A stretch of DNA of 64,000 nucleotides from Pseudomonas sp. RIT-PI-r (lineage in GTDB: Bacteria > Pseudomonadota > Gammaproteobacteria > Pseudomonadales > Pseudomonadaceae): contig NZ_LIGE01000022.1 of assembly GCF_001297015.1 (NCBI RefSeq), positions 62,001 to 126,000 of the forward strand, in the 5' to 3' direction. Both the position numbers and the translations under genes were made by a program. The notes beneath the pieces were generated by a model. It was not told where the DNA came from. It worked only from the letters and a program-made list of their open reading frames with translations, and did no database searches. Of this stretch, positions 46,757 to 56,115 are shown in pieces (position 1 is the first letter of the stretch; the number at the start of each line of letters is the position of its first letter).

Positions 46757-46888
46757 TTCGCGAGCAGGCTCGCTCTTACATTGGGAATGCGTTCCCTTTG
46801 TAGGAGTGAGCCTGCTCGCGATGGCGTTGTTTCGGTCAACATCAATGGTGCGTCTGATGGCCTGATCGCGAGCAGGCTCACTCCTGCA
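46757..46888. repeat. Cluster of three REP units
   Basis: REP units at about 46757-46780, 46799-46822 and 46865-46888. The first pair is tail to tail with the spacer GGGAATGCGTTCCC, the reverse complement of the spacer at 35424 and 40444; the second and third form a normal doublet. It lies between the convergent tamB and usher genes. Confidence 0.88.
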
Positions 46889-46916
46889 TTGATCTGTGGC
46901 GGGCTAGAATTTTGTG

Positions 46917-49394
46917 TTACCGGCACACCAGCGACACCCGCTCATAGTTCAGCGCCTTATTGCGTTCCGGCAGTGTGTAAGGCGCCTCGCAGCGCTGGCC
47001 TTGCCAGACGATGACGAGGCTGCCGGTGTCGCTTTCCACCAGCGCCAGTGCTTTGCCGCTCGGGTCGGAGATCGCCAGTTGTTTGCCGGCGCTGTCTTCC
47101 AGCGAAGCACCGAACGGGATCGGCTGGCGCTGCGCATCGAACAAGGCAAATTGCACGCGCCGTCCAGTCTTGCTGGCATAGCGCGCCAGCACCACTGCTC
47201 CACGGCGCGGCACCACTTGCCGGGTCGCATTGTCAATTTCGATATCGGCGCCCAGATCGCGGGTGTCGAGGTTGATCCAGTTGACCCGATAGGGTTGCGC
47301 ATTGGGCACCACGGCATAGCCGTTACGCCCGGTTTTCGCCCCGGAGAAGCTGCCGATTTTCACCCCGGAAACGCCTTCGACCTGCGCCAGTGCAAACGTC
47401 TCACCGACGGTTTGGCCCAGGTTGATACCGCCGCCGTGACCGACGATCGAGCCGGCCAGATTAAGGTTCTGCGAGTTGTAGCCGCGCCCCTGGCTGTATC
47501 CGGCGCTGATGTCCATCACCGAGGTGCGGGTGCTGAGGTTGGCTGAACCGCTGCTGCCACCGGTGCTGCTGGTGCCGCCCTGCACCGAGTAATAAGTGTC
47601 GCTGCCTTGCGTCAGGTAGCCGTTGATCCCGACCTGAGTGCTGTCGGTGGCTTTCTGTGTACTGGCGGAAACAAAGGCGCGGGGTGCACGAGGTTTCGAA
47701 CCCAGCGGAAAAGACAGTGACAGGTTGACCAGGGTGTCGTTGTTCGCCGGCCCATAGTTGCCGATATCCTTGGTGTAGGTGGCGCCGAGGTTGTAACTGA
47801 CTTCGCCCCAATAGTTGCTGTAACCCGCCGACAGGCTTTGCGAGCCACCGCGGCCCCAATAGCGCTGGTCACTGGCGTTGAGGTAGACGCTGCCAAATTG
47901 CTGGTTACGCCCCAGGCTCTGGTTGACGGTCAGGTCGGTGCGGGTTTTCGAGTTGCCCGTGCGCTTCTCGCCTTCGTTGCTCAGTTCCTCGACGTGCTCG
48001 GTGAGGGTGCGATAGCCCTCGGTCGAATAGCGATAGGCAGCGAGGGTGAAGCTGGTGTCGGTACCGGTAAAGGTCTTGGCGTACAGCGCCCGCAAGCTGT
48101 TGCCTTTGACCACTTGGCCAAAGGTGCGACTGGCGGAATGCGTCACGTCGAGCGACACGGCGCCGATGGGTGTATTGCGCCCTGCGCCCACGGACAACGC
48201 CTGGAAGTCCTCGGTCGCTTGTACGCCGACAATGCCGGACAAGTTACTGCTGACACCATAGGCCAGCGTGCTGCTGAGAAACTGCGGCGACTGCTGATCG
48301 TCGCTGTTGCTGTTGTAGCGGCCGACCGAGACGCTGTATTTCAACTGCCCTTGGCGCACCATGATCGGCAGGCTGGAAAACGCCTGCACCGTCACCCGGC
48401 GCTGACCGTCGGCCTCGATAATCGTCACTTCCAGATCACCGTTGGAGCCACTGGGATAAATATCGCTGATCTCGAATGGACCCGGCGGCACGTTGGTGGT
48501 GTAGAGGATGTAGTTGTTCTGGCGAATTTCCACGGTGGCGCTGGACTGTGCAATCCCGCGAATGATCGGTGCATAGCCGCGTTCGCTGTCGGCGCGCATG
48601 CCGTCGTCGGAAGCCAGTTTCAGGCCGCGATAACGCACGCTGTCGAACAGGTCGGCATCGGAAAAAATATCCCCGGCGCTGAACTGGCCCTTCAGCGCGG
48701 TCAGGTCATGTTGCAGATAGCTGCGGTTGCTCTTGAACTTACTCGGCTGGCCGGTGCTGCTGTTGAAGTTGGACTCGTTGCGCAGGCGCCAGCCACCGAG
48801 GTTGATGCCGTTGCGCAGGCCGACGTTGTTGGAAATCGTGTCGGCGGTCTGCGTGCTATTGCGGTTGCTGCTCACTTGATAGTTGATAAATGCCGCCGGC
48901 ACGCCTTCGTCCCACAGGGCCGGGTCGACGTAGCCACGTCGACCGCGCTCCATGGCGCTTTGCGGCACGCTGACCAGCAAACGCAAGCGCGGCACGTCAT
49001 AGCGCACGGTGGCATGCTCGATCAATGCGGGGAGGTCGAGGCAGGCGTTTGGATCGTCAGCGTCGAGTTTGCCGCTGGCCTGCAACCGGGCAATGTCGAC
49101 GCCCAACTGCTGGACCGTCTCCAGGGTCAGGCAGGCCTGAATTTTGCCGCTGCCGGGGTGGCGTCGGAAATCGATGTCGCGACGACCGACCAGCGTGTCG
49201 TTGCTGTAGAGGTCAACCCGGTAGTTGCCGGGGAGTACGCTGTTGCTGGCGAGCAGCGATTGCACATCGACGGTGGACGCGGCGCCTTGCAGAAACGACG
49301 TATTGAACTGTTCATCGCCATCAGCCTGGCACGCTGTGCTGATAGCCGAGGCGATCAACAACGATGCCAGGCCGTCGCGTTTGAGTAAAAACAT
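46917..49394 (-). CDS. Fimbrial outer-membrane usher (PapC/FimD, Cup-type)
   Basis: 825 residues. Signal peptide (cleaved near CQADGDE), N-terminal usher domain (EQFNTSFLQGAASTVDVQSL; VDLYSNDTLVGRRDIDF), barrel and plug (GYAPIIRGIAQSSATVEIRQ; PPGPFEISDIYPSGSNGDL), and C-terminal domains (RRGAVVLARYASKTGRRVQF ... GQRCEAPY with paired Cys). It exports pilins delivered by the chaperone encoded 84 bases upstream. It is last in the pilin-chaperone-usher order and belongs to the classical FimD-type class, unlike the archaic usher at 10882. Confidence 0.92.
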   Translation of the reverse strand: MFLLKRDGLASLLIASAISTACQADGDEQFNTSFLQGAASTVDVQSLLASNSVLPGNYRVDLYSNDTLVGRRDIDFRRHPGSGKIQACLTLETVQQLGVDIARLQASGKLDADDPNACLDLPALIEHATVRYDVPRLRLLVSVPQSAMERGRRGYVDPALWDEGVPAAFINYQVSSNRNSTQTADTISNNVGLRNGINLGGWRLRNESNFNSSTGQPSKFKSNRSYLQHDLTALKGQFSAGDIFSDADLFDSVRYRGLKLASDDGMRADSERGYAPIIRGIAQSSATVEIRQNNYILYTTNVPPGPFEISDIYPSGSNGDLEVTIIEADGQRRVTVQAFSSLPIMVRQGQLKYSVSVGRYNSNSDDQQSPQFLSSTLAYGVSSNLSGIVGVQATEDFQALSVGAGRNTPIGAVSLDVTHSASRTFGQVVKGNSLRALYAKTFTGTDTSFTLAAYRYSTEGYRTLTEHVEELSNEGEKRTGNSKTRTDLTVNQSLGRNQQFGSVYLNASDQRYWGRGGSQSLSAGYSNYWGEVSYNLGATYTKDIGNYGPANNDTLVNLSLSFPLGSKPRAPRAFVSASTQKATDSTQVGINGYLTQGSDTYYSVQGGTSSTGGSSGSANLSTRTSVMDISAGYSQGRGYNSQNLNLAGSIVGHGGGINLGQTVGETFALAQVEGVSGVKIGSFSGAKTGRNGYAVVPNAQPYRVNWINLDTRDLGADIEIDNATRQVVPRRGAVVLARYASKTGRRVQFALFDAQRQPIPFGASLEDSAGKQLAISDPSGKALALVESDTGSLVIVWQGQRCEAPYTLPERNKALNYERVSLVCR

Positions 49395-49478
49395 GCAGGA
49401 ACCCTATATCACCTCCGATACGAACTAACGGAGCGAAGAGAAATACAGTGAAAGTGCGCTATCAAAGCGACTCGCGAC

Positions 49479-50228
49479 TTATGGAGATTCGTTCTTTGGG
49501 CGAGCGCGGGTTTCGGCGCTGTTGGAAAGTTGCGCGGTAAAACGATCTTGGGCGCCATAGTCATTAATGCTGCTGAACAACAAAGTTGGCGTGTTCGTCG
49601 AGTGAAGTTGTTTTAGGGCGAACTCTTTGCGTTCGCCGGGGGCGATCATCAGCGAGTCAAACGGATGCTCGCTGAGTGCGCCGGATTGCAGGGTGATATC
49701 GGCAATCGACACGTGATAAAGACCGGGGTTGTTCACCACCAGCACGCTTTTGCCGGCGCGCTCGGCCAGGCGCCAGGTCAATTCACCCGGTGCCAGATAC
49801 GCGTTGTTTTTCATGCCTGCGGGGCGGAAGAACACCTTGATGCGCTGGCGTACGGCGAGCTGCAAGGTGTTTTCGGTCTTCGCGGTCTGGGGGATTTCCT
49901 GCACGTTGAGCCAGACCACCGATTCGCGGTCGGTCGGCATGCCGGTGCCTTCGTAGATGACCCGCAGTATTTGCTGTTCTTCGCCGCTGACGCGCACCAG
50001 CGGCGGCGTCACCGCAAACGGCACGGAAGCGGTTTCGCTGGCATCGGTGTCGATCCATGACTGGATCAACACGTCTTCACCGCTGTTGCGCACGGTGATG
50101 CCGGCTTCCTTGTGCTGGCCGTCGAAGACCAGGCGGGTGCTGCTCAAGGAAATCCCGGCCGTGGCCTGATTAACTATCAACAGACCCAGCAGGCCCGCAC
50201 AAAACGACAATGAATGACGATAAAACAT
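49479..50228 (-). CDS. Periplasmic fimbrial chaperone (PapD-like)
   Basis: 249 residues. Signal peptide ends NQATAG; mature start ISLSSTRLVFDGQHKEAGITV is the PapD-type first strand with the conserved Arg of the subunit-binding cleft. QRIKVFFRPAG (about residue 135) holds the cleft Lys region. Extra C-terminal residues (ETRARPKNESP) are unusual. The ATG 50228 start gives a normal signal peptide; a GTG at 50258 would add ten residues. It is separated from the pilin gene by a strong hairpin that may lower its expression. Confidence 0.88.
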   Translation of the reverse strand: MFYRHSLSFCAGLLGLLIVNQATAGISLSSTRLVFDGQHKEAGITVRNSGEDVLIQSWIDTDASETASVPFAVTPPLVRVSGEEQQILRVIYEGTGMPTDRESVVWLNVQEIPQTAKTENTLQLAVRQRIKVFFRPAGMKNNAYLAPGELTWRLAERAGKSVLVVNNPGLYHVSIADITLQSGALSEHPFDSLMIAPGERKEFALKQLHSTNTPTLLFSSINDYGAQDRFTAQLSNSAETRARPKNESP

Positions 50229-50258
50229 GATGGCTACCGCGCAGATAATTGAAAGCAC

Positions 50259-50274
50259 GGGGCCGCGAGGCCCC
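50259..50274 (-). terminator. Intercistronic hairpin between pilin and chaperone genes
   Basis: GGGGCC-TCGC-GGCCCC without a following T-run. A G+C-only hairpin here can attenuate transcription or protect the pilin mRNA from 3' decay, raising pilin over chaperone and usher, as in other fimbrial operons. Confidence 0.6.
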
Positions 50275-50300
50275 GCACCGGGTTCGAAAGTTCGCGCGGG

Positions 50301-50894
50301 TTATTCGTATTGCAGGGTGAACGGCAGGGTGGCGTCGCCGCGACCGGCAACAGCCAGTTTCGGGTCAACCGTGGTGACGTAGGCGGCCGAAAATTTCAGT
50401 GTGGTATTGCTGTCCTGCAGGGTGTTTTCGATCTTCGCGGTGGCTGGCGAACTCAAGTCGATCACGGCGCCATTGGCGTCGAGCAAGGCGATACCGATGC
50501 CTTTTGCAGCCCCCAGGCCGCTGATCAGTCGCAGCACTTTAGTGCCAGGTTCGATGCCCGAGCCGGCGCCCTTGGTCGGTTCAAAGATCATCGCAACCTT
50601 GGTGCCGGCGTTGCAGTTGATCTTCATGTCGAAGTTCTCGACGCTCAACGTACCGTTGCCTTTCGGCGCGGTGGCGGTGCCCATGTCCTTGATCGACACT
50701 TCCCCCATGGCGACGGAGATGGTTTTGTCCTTGCCGGCGCTTTCAACCGAACAGGCGTCGTTGTTGATGGTGCCGGTGAAGTTGATGGTGCCGCTGCCGG
50801 CTTTGGTCGGGGTCACTGGCGGGTCGGCTGCCAGGACATTGCCGGCCGCAGCAAACATCGAAAGGGCGAGAAGCGTTCGGGACAACTTTTTCAT
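50301..50894 (-). CDS. Major fimbrial subunit (pilin) of the classical chaperone-usher locus
   Basis: 197 residues. Signal peptide MKKLSRTLLALSMFAAAGNV, cleaved at VLAAD. The mature pilin has paired cysteines (NNDACSVES and KINCNAGT), the type 1 pilin pattern GTINFTGTI near its N-terminus, and the closing beta-strand LPFTLQYE with the penultimate Tyr needed for chaperone binding. First gene of the pilin-chaperone-usher unit; an RcsB-box-like motif lies 61 bases upstream. Confidence 0.9.
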   Translation of the reverse strand: MKKLSRTLLALSMFAAAGNVLAADPPVTPTKAGSGTINFTGTINNDACSVESAGKDKTISVAMGEVSIKDMGTATAPKGNGTLSVENFDMKINCNAGTKVAMIFEPTKGAGSGIEPGTKVLRLISGLGAAKGIGIALLDANGAVIDLSSPATAKIENTLQDSNTTLKFSAAYVTTVDPKLAVAGRGDATLPFTLQYE

Positions 50895-50954
50895 GTTGCT
50901 TTTTCCATTGGTGGGGATAAGGCAACACAATAAAATGCGGTTTACCGGTGGAAC

Positions 50955-50971
50955 ATCAGACGATCCTTAGA
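50955..50971 (-). promoter_or_regulatory. RcsB-box-like motif upstream of the pilin gene
   Basis: Reads TCTAAGGATCGTCTGAT on the minus strand; TAAGGATCGTCTGA fits 12 of 14 positions of the enteric RcsB box (KMRGAWTMWYCTGR). Identical over all 17 bases to the copy at 58938 and very similar to 59990. Confidence 0.7.
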
Positions 50972-51003
50972 AGTTCGGAAACTGCCGGAAAGTGTCTTTT
51001 TCA

Positions 51004-51651
51004 TTAGTTAAACAAGTTACGTTCTATGCAGTAAGTCAATAACTCTTGGTCGCTGCTGACGTCCAGTTTGCGCATTGCCGAGATTTTCTGCGTGCTGATG
51101 GTCTTGGCACTTCTGTTCAAGTGGCGGGCAATGTCGTTGACGCCTTGGCCCTGAACGAACAAACGCAGGATTTCATGTTCCTTCGGCGACAGCCTTGAAA
51201 AGCGTTCGTCCAGATCAGCGCCGTCGTTCACTACGGATGTTGGCGCGGGTGCCTGCCAGCGCACCGGGTTGCCTTTGGCGATGGCTCTGAGTGCGGTCTC
51301 GATTTCGTCGTGCAACTGGTTTTTCTGAATGACCGCCAGCACACCCAGTTCCTGCAGGCGCGTGAGGATCAACGGATTGGAAATCATCGTCAGTACCAGT
51401 ACCCGAACCTTGGGAAAGTGCCTTATCAAGTACTCCACCAGTTTCAGGCCGTCACCGTAAGGCGAAGCGGCGGGCATGTTGAAGTCGGTGATCAACAGAT
51501 CTACAGGCTTGGTCTCCAGCAGCTTGATCAGCTCATCGGAGCCAACGGCTTCGCCCACCACGCGAAAGCGTTGGTCACGCTCGACCAGTTCCCGCACCCC
51601 CAGCAGCACGATGGGGTGATCATCGGCAATGACAACGTTGAAGGTTTCCAT
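51004..51651 (-). CDS. RcsB-like response regulator (NarL/LuxR class)
   Basis: 215 residues. Receiver domain: VVIADDHPIVLLGVREL at residues 6-22, phospho-acceptor D56 in LLITDFNMP (the same position as in E. coli RcsB), LVLTMISNP and the conserved Lys near residue 110. LuxR-type HTH at about 148-205: RLSPKEHEILRLFVQGQG, then RSAKTISTQKISAMRKL, close to RcsB. It should bind the RcsB-like motifs at this locus and drive fimbrial genes when phosphorylated through the HPt of the sensor encoded upstream. It corresponds to RcsB of the PA14 cupD island and to RocA1-type regulators. Confidence 0.92.
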   Translation of the reverse strand: METFNVVIADDHPIVLLGVRELVERDQRFRVVGEAVGSDELIKLLETKPVDLLITDFNMPAASPYGDGLKLVEYLIRHFPKVRVLVLTMISNPLILTRLQELGVLAVIQKNQLHDEIETALRAIAKGNPVRWQAPAPTSVVNDGADLDERFSRLSPKEHEILRLFVQGQGVNDIARHLNRSAKTISTQKISAMRKLDVSSDQELLTYCIERNLFN

Positions 51652-51673
51652 GAGTGATTTATCCAGAGTGAAG

Positions 51674-54600
51674 TTATTCGAGGGAGTCGAGCAGATCTTG
51701 CAGCCGCGTCAGATTCTGTCGCACCGCCACGGCCAGAGCGGGCGTCACGGCCATGCCGGTCAAACGACATTCCAGCTCGACAAACGCGCTGGCCAGCGCA
51801 TTGATCTGCACCGCCCCCAGCGCCCCTGCCATGCTGTGCAGTTGCTGCGCCACGCTGTTGGCGTCTGCCGCATCCAGTGCCGCCAGGGTGGTCTGAATAT
51901 CTTGGCGCAGGGTGGTGACAAACAACTCGCGCATTTTTGCAGATAGCGGCGGCGGGGCATCGATAACGGGGGGCACAGCGATTTTGCAATGTTGCTCAAG
52001 TTGCGTACGCAGGGTGGCAAGGTTAAGCGGCTTGACCATCCACGCGTTCATGCCGACGGCGGCGCAGCGCTCGCCTTCTTCGCGCAGGGCGTTGGCGGTG
52101 ACGCCGATGATCGGCAGTGTCGAGTCCTGCTGGCGTACTGCTTCAGCTAACCGGTAGCCGTTCATGACCGGCATGTTGACATCGGTCAGCAGCAGATCGA
52201 AGCGGCCGGGCGCCCACTGCGCCAGGGCCTGTTCGCCATTCGCAGCGACGATCACCGAGCAGCCGAGGGCTTCCAGTTGTTCCTTGATGATCGCCGCGTT
52301 GATCACGTTGTCTTCGGCCACCAGCACCTGCAGATTCAGTGGGCGAGTCTTTGCCTGCAACGCGGCGGGGCGCTGCGCATTGGCGCCGTGTTGTGCCAGA
52401 TAAATCGCCCAGGCAATCGCGCGTACATCGTCGGCATCGACCGCCCAGTCTGCATCGCTTGGCTGCGCCGGATTGGGGCCGCCCGCAATGGCAACGATCC
52501 TTGGCCCGCTCCAGTGCGGGGCGTTGTCGAGCGGGGTGAGGTCCACCAGCAGCGCCGAGGATGGCGGCATCTCGGTCGTCACCAAGCGGCAATCCAGACC
52601 AAAACGCTTGAGCCAGGCCATCAGGTGCAGCGCCAGTTCGCTGATCGGTGCACGTACATAAACGGCGGGGCTGCTGGCCACGAAAGCGGGGCAGTCGGCC
52701 AAACTGCCCGGCCTGTTCTCCAGCGTGAGTTGCAGGGTAAAACTGCTGCCCAGTCCCGGTTCGCTGACCACGCTCAACTGGCCGTGCATCAACTCGCACA
52801 GCCATTTGCAAATGGCCAGGCCCAGACCCGCACCGGCCTGACTGTCGGCGTCGTTGACCTGATAGAACGGGTCGAACAATTGCTGTTGCTGCGCTTGGGA
52901 AATCCCCACCCCCGAATCGCTGACCTGCCACTGTACTTCGGCGTTATCGGCGGCGTTTTGCAACACGCGTACGCGCAGCACCACGCGACCGTTGTCGGTA
53001 AACTTGATCGCGTTGCTCAGCAGGTTGTTGAGGATCTGGCGGATGCGCAACGGGTCACCGCGCAGTCGATCCGGCAACGTCGAATCGATGCACGCATACA
53101 GTTGCAGGCCTTTGGCGCGGGCAAAGGCGCTGTAAGTGCGCACTACGTCTTCAGTCAGCTCTAGCGGACAGAAGTCCTGAAGCTCAAGGGTCATTTGCCC
53201 GGCTTCGATCTTCGACACGTCCAGCACATCGCTGATCAGCTTGAACAGGCTGGCGGAGGAGCGCTGGATGGTGTCCAGATAATCCTGCTGGCGCGGCGCG
53301 AGCGGCGTCAGGCCGAGCAATTCGAGGGTGCCCAGCACGCCATAGAGAGGGGTGCGAATCTCATGGCTCATGGTGGCGAGGAAGCGGCTCTTGGCCTGGT
53401 TGGCCGAGTCGGCGGCCTGACGGGCTTCTTCAAGAGCGGCGGCGTCTTCGATATGCCGAGTCACGTCATGCAACGCACACAACCAGGCATCCTGGCCTTG
53501 ATAGCGCGTCGAGACGAAGGCCAGATGCAGATGACGCCCGTCGATCTCGAGATCGGCATGCCCGGACTCGCTGTGCGCCTTGAGCAGGCTCATCAAACGG
53601 CTGCTGTCGTGCCATTGCTGGGCGCGCTGGTTTTCCAGGAGCACTTGGTGATCGCTGCGGCGGATCACACAGAGGCCGGTCGGCGCGGTGTCGATCACCG
53701 CACGGCTGAACGCCTCGCTTTCGGCAATGCTCGCGTGCGCACTTTGCGCGGGGATGATCACGCGCGCGGTGTACCAGCGATTGATGACGCGACCGCAACC
53801 AAGCAACGCCAGCACCACCGCCACGAGGCACAGCAATGGCCACAGCGCGTAACTGAGAAAACTGCGCAGGCTGATGACGTAGATTGCGGTCCAGTGCTGT
53901 GCGCCGGGGCTGCTCAGTTTGAACACCAGGCCGTCACGGTCGAAATTTATCCCCTCATCCAGTACCTGGTCGGATCTCTGTGCGCCGGTCAGGACCACGC
54001 CGGCCGGGGTGATCAAGGTGAAGTCATCGTAAATCGACCACTCCATCAATCGCTCGATGTTGTTGACCTGAGACAGTTTCAGCAGCGTCCCGACCACCAC
54101 CCAGGAATCGGCGCCCTCGATGGTCAGCGTTGGCTGCAGCAGATTGATCCTGACGTAGGCCAGCAACGTCGGTGTTGCCTCGTGGTCCTGAGTGGGCGGG
54201 TAGGGTGCCCAATGCACTTGATGATCGGCCGCTGATGAAGGCTGTTCGCGTGTGTGCTGGTTCACCTGGCTCATGACTTGGGCAAACGCGCCGATCTGCA
54301 TCGGGCCAGCACCGCGCAAGCGCCCGGCGGAGGGCACGGCCACGTCGAAATTGTCGGGGCCATTGAGCAGGATCACTTGCGGCGACTGATAGTGCGATGC
54401 CGCCCAGAACGCGCTGTAGTAGGCGGCCAGATAACTTCCCAGCGCGAAAACCTTGGGGTATTGGTCGGCGGCGATTCTGTTCGGATCGATCTTGACACTG
54501 AACGGCAGTGAAAACGGCAAGCCGCGACCTTCATAGATATTCGGACCTTCATCGGGCAGCAGCTTTTGCGAATAGGTGGGCAACACCACCAAAGGGAAAT

Positions 54601-54841
54601 ATCGACCCTTGGCACTGGCCTGGGAGATATCGCGCAGAAACACTTCCTGCTCGTGGATGTTCTCCATCAATCGGGCGAAGTGAAACTGCAGGGTGTCGCG
54701 CTGCTCTTCGAGCATGCGCAGCACCCCCACATAGCTGATGCCCAACAGCAGCAACACCAGTGCGCCGAGCAGCAGCAGCGTTTTGTTCAAACGCAGCGAA
54801 CTGCTGGCCAGTTTGTCCAGAAATGCATTGGTATGCGGCAT
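51674..54841 (-). CDS. Unorthodox hybrid sensor kinase with HPt (RcsC/RocS-like)
   Basis: 1055 residues from ATG 54841. Order: transmembrane helix (about 18-38), large periplasmic sensor region (about 40-315), second transmembrane helix (ALWPLLCLVAVVLALLGCG), PAS-like segment, HisKA (ATMSHEIRTPLYGVLGTLEL), HATPase (NLLSNAIKF, DSGVGIS, GAGLGLAICKW), receiver (VLVAEDNVINAAIIK ... LLLTDVNMPVMNGY) and a C-terminal HPt (VAQQLHSMAGALGAVQ). The HPt can pass phosphate to the RcsB-like regulator encoded next. GTG 54931 overlapping the upstream stop is an alternative start and would add 30 residues. Confidence 0.9.
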   Translation of the reverse strand: MPHTNAFLDKLASSSLRLNKTLLLLGALVLLLLGISYVGVLRMLEEQRDTLQFHFARLMENIHEQEVFLRDISQASAKGRYFPLVVLPTYSQKLLPDEGPNIYEGRGLPFSLPFSVKIDPNRIAADQYPKVFALGSYLAAYYSAFWAASHYQSPQVILLNGPDNFDVAVPSAGRLRGAGPMQIGAFAQVMSQVNQHTREQPSSAADHQVHWAPYPPTQDHEATPTLLAYVRINLLQPTLTIEGADSWVVVGTLLKLSQVNNIERLMEWSIYDDFTLITPAGVVLTGAQRSDQVLDEGINFDRDGLVFKLSSPGAQHWTAIYVISLRSFLSYALWPLLCLVAVVLALLGCGRVINRWYTARVIIPAQSAHASIAESEAFSRAVIDTAPTGLCVIRRSDHQVLLENQRAQQWHDSSRLMSLLKAHSESGHADLEIDGRHLHLAFVSTRYQGQDAWLCALHDVTRHIEDAAALEEARQAADSANQAKSRFLATMSHEIRTPLYGVLGTLELLGLTPLAPRQQDYLDTIQRSSASLFKLISDVLDVSKIEAGQMTLELQDFCPLELTEDVVRTYSAFARAKGLQLYACIDSTLPDRLRGDPLRIRQILNNLLSNAIKFTDNGRVVLRVRVLQNAADNAEVQWQVSDSGVGISQAQQQQLFDPFYQVNDADSQAGAGLGLAICKWLCELMHGQLSVVSEPGLGSSFTLQLTLENRPGSLADCPAFVASSPAVYVRAPISELALHLMAWLKRFGLDCRLVTTEMPPSSALLVDLTPLDNAPHWSGPRIVAIAGGPNPAQPSDADWAVDADDVRAIAWAIYLAQHGANAQRPAALQAKTRPLNLQVLVAEDNVINAAIIKEQLEALGCSVIVAANGEQALAQWAPGRFDLLLTDVNMPVMNGYRLAEAVRQQDSTLPIIGVTANALREEGERCAAVGMNAWMVKPLNLATLRTQLEQHCKIAVPPVIDAPPPLSAKMRELFVTTLRQDIQTTLAALDAADANSVAQQLHSMAGALGAVQINALASAFVELECRLTGMAVTPALAVAVRQNLTRLQDLLDSLE

Positions 54842-54927
54842 TACAGCGCCTGACCAGCGGTGATGGGGCAGTCTTGGGACACAGTGACCTCGGTAGCAAG
54901 CGACGTTCAACAATAGCCACGTGCCGC

Positions 54928-56115
54928 TCACCAGGCGTTCGCTGGCCCGTCGTGGGTCAGCAACTGCTGGAACTGATCTGCAGAGACGGCGTGGGAGATC
55001 AGGAAACCCTGAACCTGAGTGCAGTCGATTTTACGCAACAGAGCAAGTTCTTGTGCGGTTTCTACACCTTCGGCCACCACCGTCAGGCCCAATTGCCGAC
55101 CGAGGCTGACAATACTGGTCAACGCCTGCGCGAGTTCGGCGTTGGCATGGCAACCCTGGACCAGTGCGCGGTCGATTTTCAGTTCGGTGAACGGCGCCGA
55201 CACCAGGTTCATATACGAGCTGTAGCCCTTGCCAAAATCATCCTGCGACAGACCGAAACCTTTGATCCGCAAGCGGCAGGCGCCGGCGTAGAAATTGCTG
55301 ATGTCATCGGGCACCGAGCACTCCATCAATTCGAAACAGATCCGCGCGGGCAAGCCTTGATGGGCAAGCACGAAGGCGAGAATGCGATCAGGCAGGTCAT
55401 GGCTGTTGAGCAGGTGCGTGGGCAGGTTGACCGAGACCGGAATGTCATAACCCTGCTCGCGCCACGTAGCCTGGGCGGCGATCGCCTGTTTCAGCACGCA
55501 CCAGAGCAACGGCTCTTCGAGACCAAAAGCAATCAACGCCGGCAAAAATACCCCGGGCAACAGCGTGCCATGTTCAGGATGATTCCAGCGTATCAGCGCT
55601 TCGGCGGCGACGATCCGGCCATTGTTCAAAGCCTTCTTCGGTTGAAACCACGCTTGCAGCTCACCGTTGTCGAGGGCATTGCAAATACTCTGGCGATCAA
55701 TGCCGGGATGCGTCGCCGCCGGGACGCTCTGGCGCAGCGCCTGCAATTGATCGATCAGGCAGCGCAGGGCGGCCGCATTCACCGGTTTCGAAATCAGTCC
55801 GATGACTTTCACTTGCAGGTTGCTCGCGACCAGACTGGCGCCCATCAACATGCGTCGCGAGGCGGCGCTCATGATCGCCAGTGCCGGGCGCGAACGCTGC
55901 GCGGCGAGGCCCTGAATAAACTGCACGCCGTCCATGCCCGGCATCAGCAAATCGGTGAGCACCAGATCGAAGTCGCGGTGTTTCAGGCAGTCCAATGCTT
56001 CTTCGCCGTCCCTGGCGCACGCCAGATCGAAGTCGCCCAACTCGCTGAACAGGTTCTGCAAATACAGGTGCTGGAAGGGGTGGTCTTCGACAATCAGAAT
56101 GCTACAGGGCTTCAT
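54928..56115 (-). CDS. PvrR/RocR-like response regulator with EAL phosphodiesterase domain
   Basis: 395 residues. Receiver at 5-125: ILIVEDHPFQ, phospho-acceptor D55 in LVLTDLLMPGMDG. EAL domain about 145-390 with all catalytic residues visible: E172 in AEALIRW, N230 in VSVNLP, E265 in ELMEC, D292/D293 in QDDFGKGYSS, K313 in LKIDRAL, E349 in VAEGVET, and QGFLIS. It should hydrolyse cyclic di-GMP and so limit fimbrial biofilm formation, as PvrR and RocR do. It starts 14 bases inside the upstream kinase gene. Confidence 0.93.
   Translation of the reverse strand: MKPCSILIVEDHPFQHLYLQNLFSELGDFDLACARDGEEALDCLKHRDFDLVLTDLLMPGMDGVQFIQGLAAQRSRPALAIMSAASRRMLMGASLVASNLQVKVIGLISKPVNAAALRCLIDQLQALRQSVPAATHPGIDRQSICNALDNGELQAWFQPKKALNNGRIVAAEALIRWNHPEHGTLLPGVFLPALIAFGLEEPLLWCVLKQAIAAQATWREQGYDIPVSVNLPTHLLNSHDLPDRILAFVLAHQGLPARICFELMECSVPDDISNFYAGACRLRIKGFGLSQDDFGKGYSSYMNLVSAPFTELKIDRALVQGCHANAELAQALTSIVSLGRQLGLTVVAEGVETAQELALLRKIDCTQVQGFLISHAVSADQFQQLLTHDGPANAW

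Noticed and set aside
35400..46888. Regularly recurring 24-base repeats that could suggest a CRISPR array
   Set aside because: They are inverted REP pairs scattered between genes with no uniform spacers and no cas genes.
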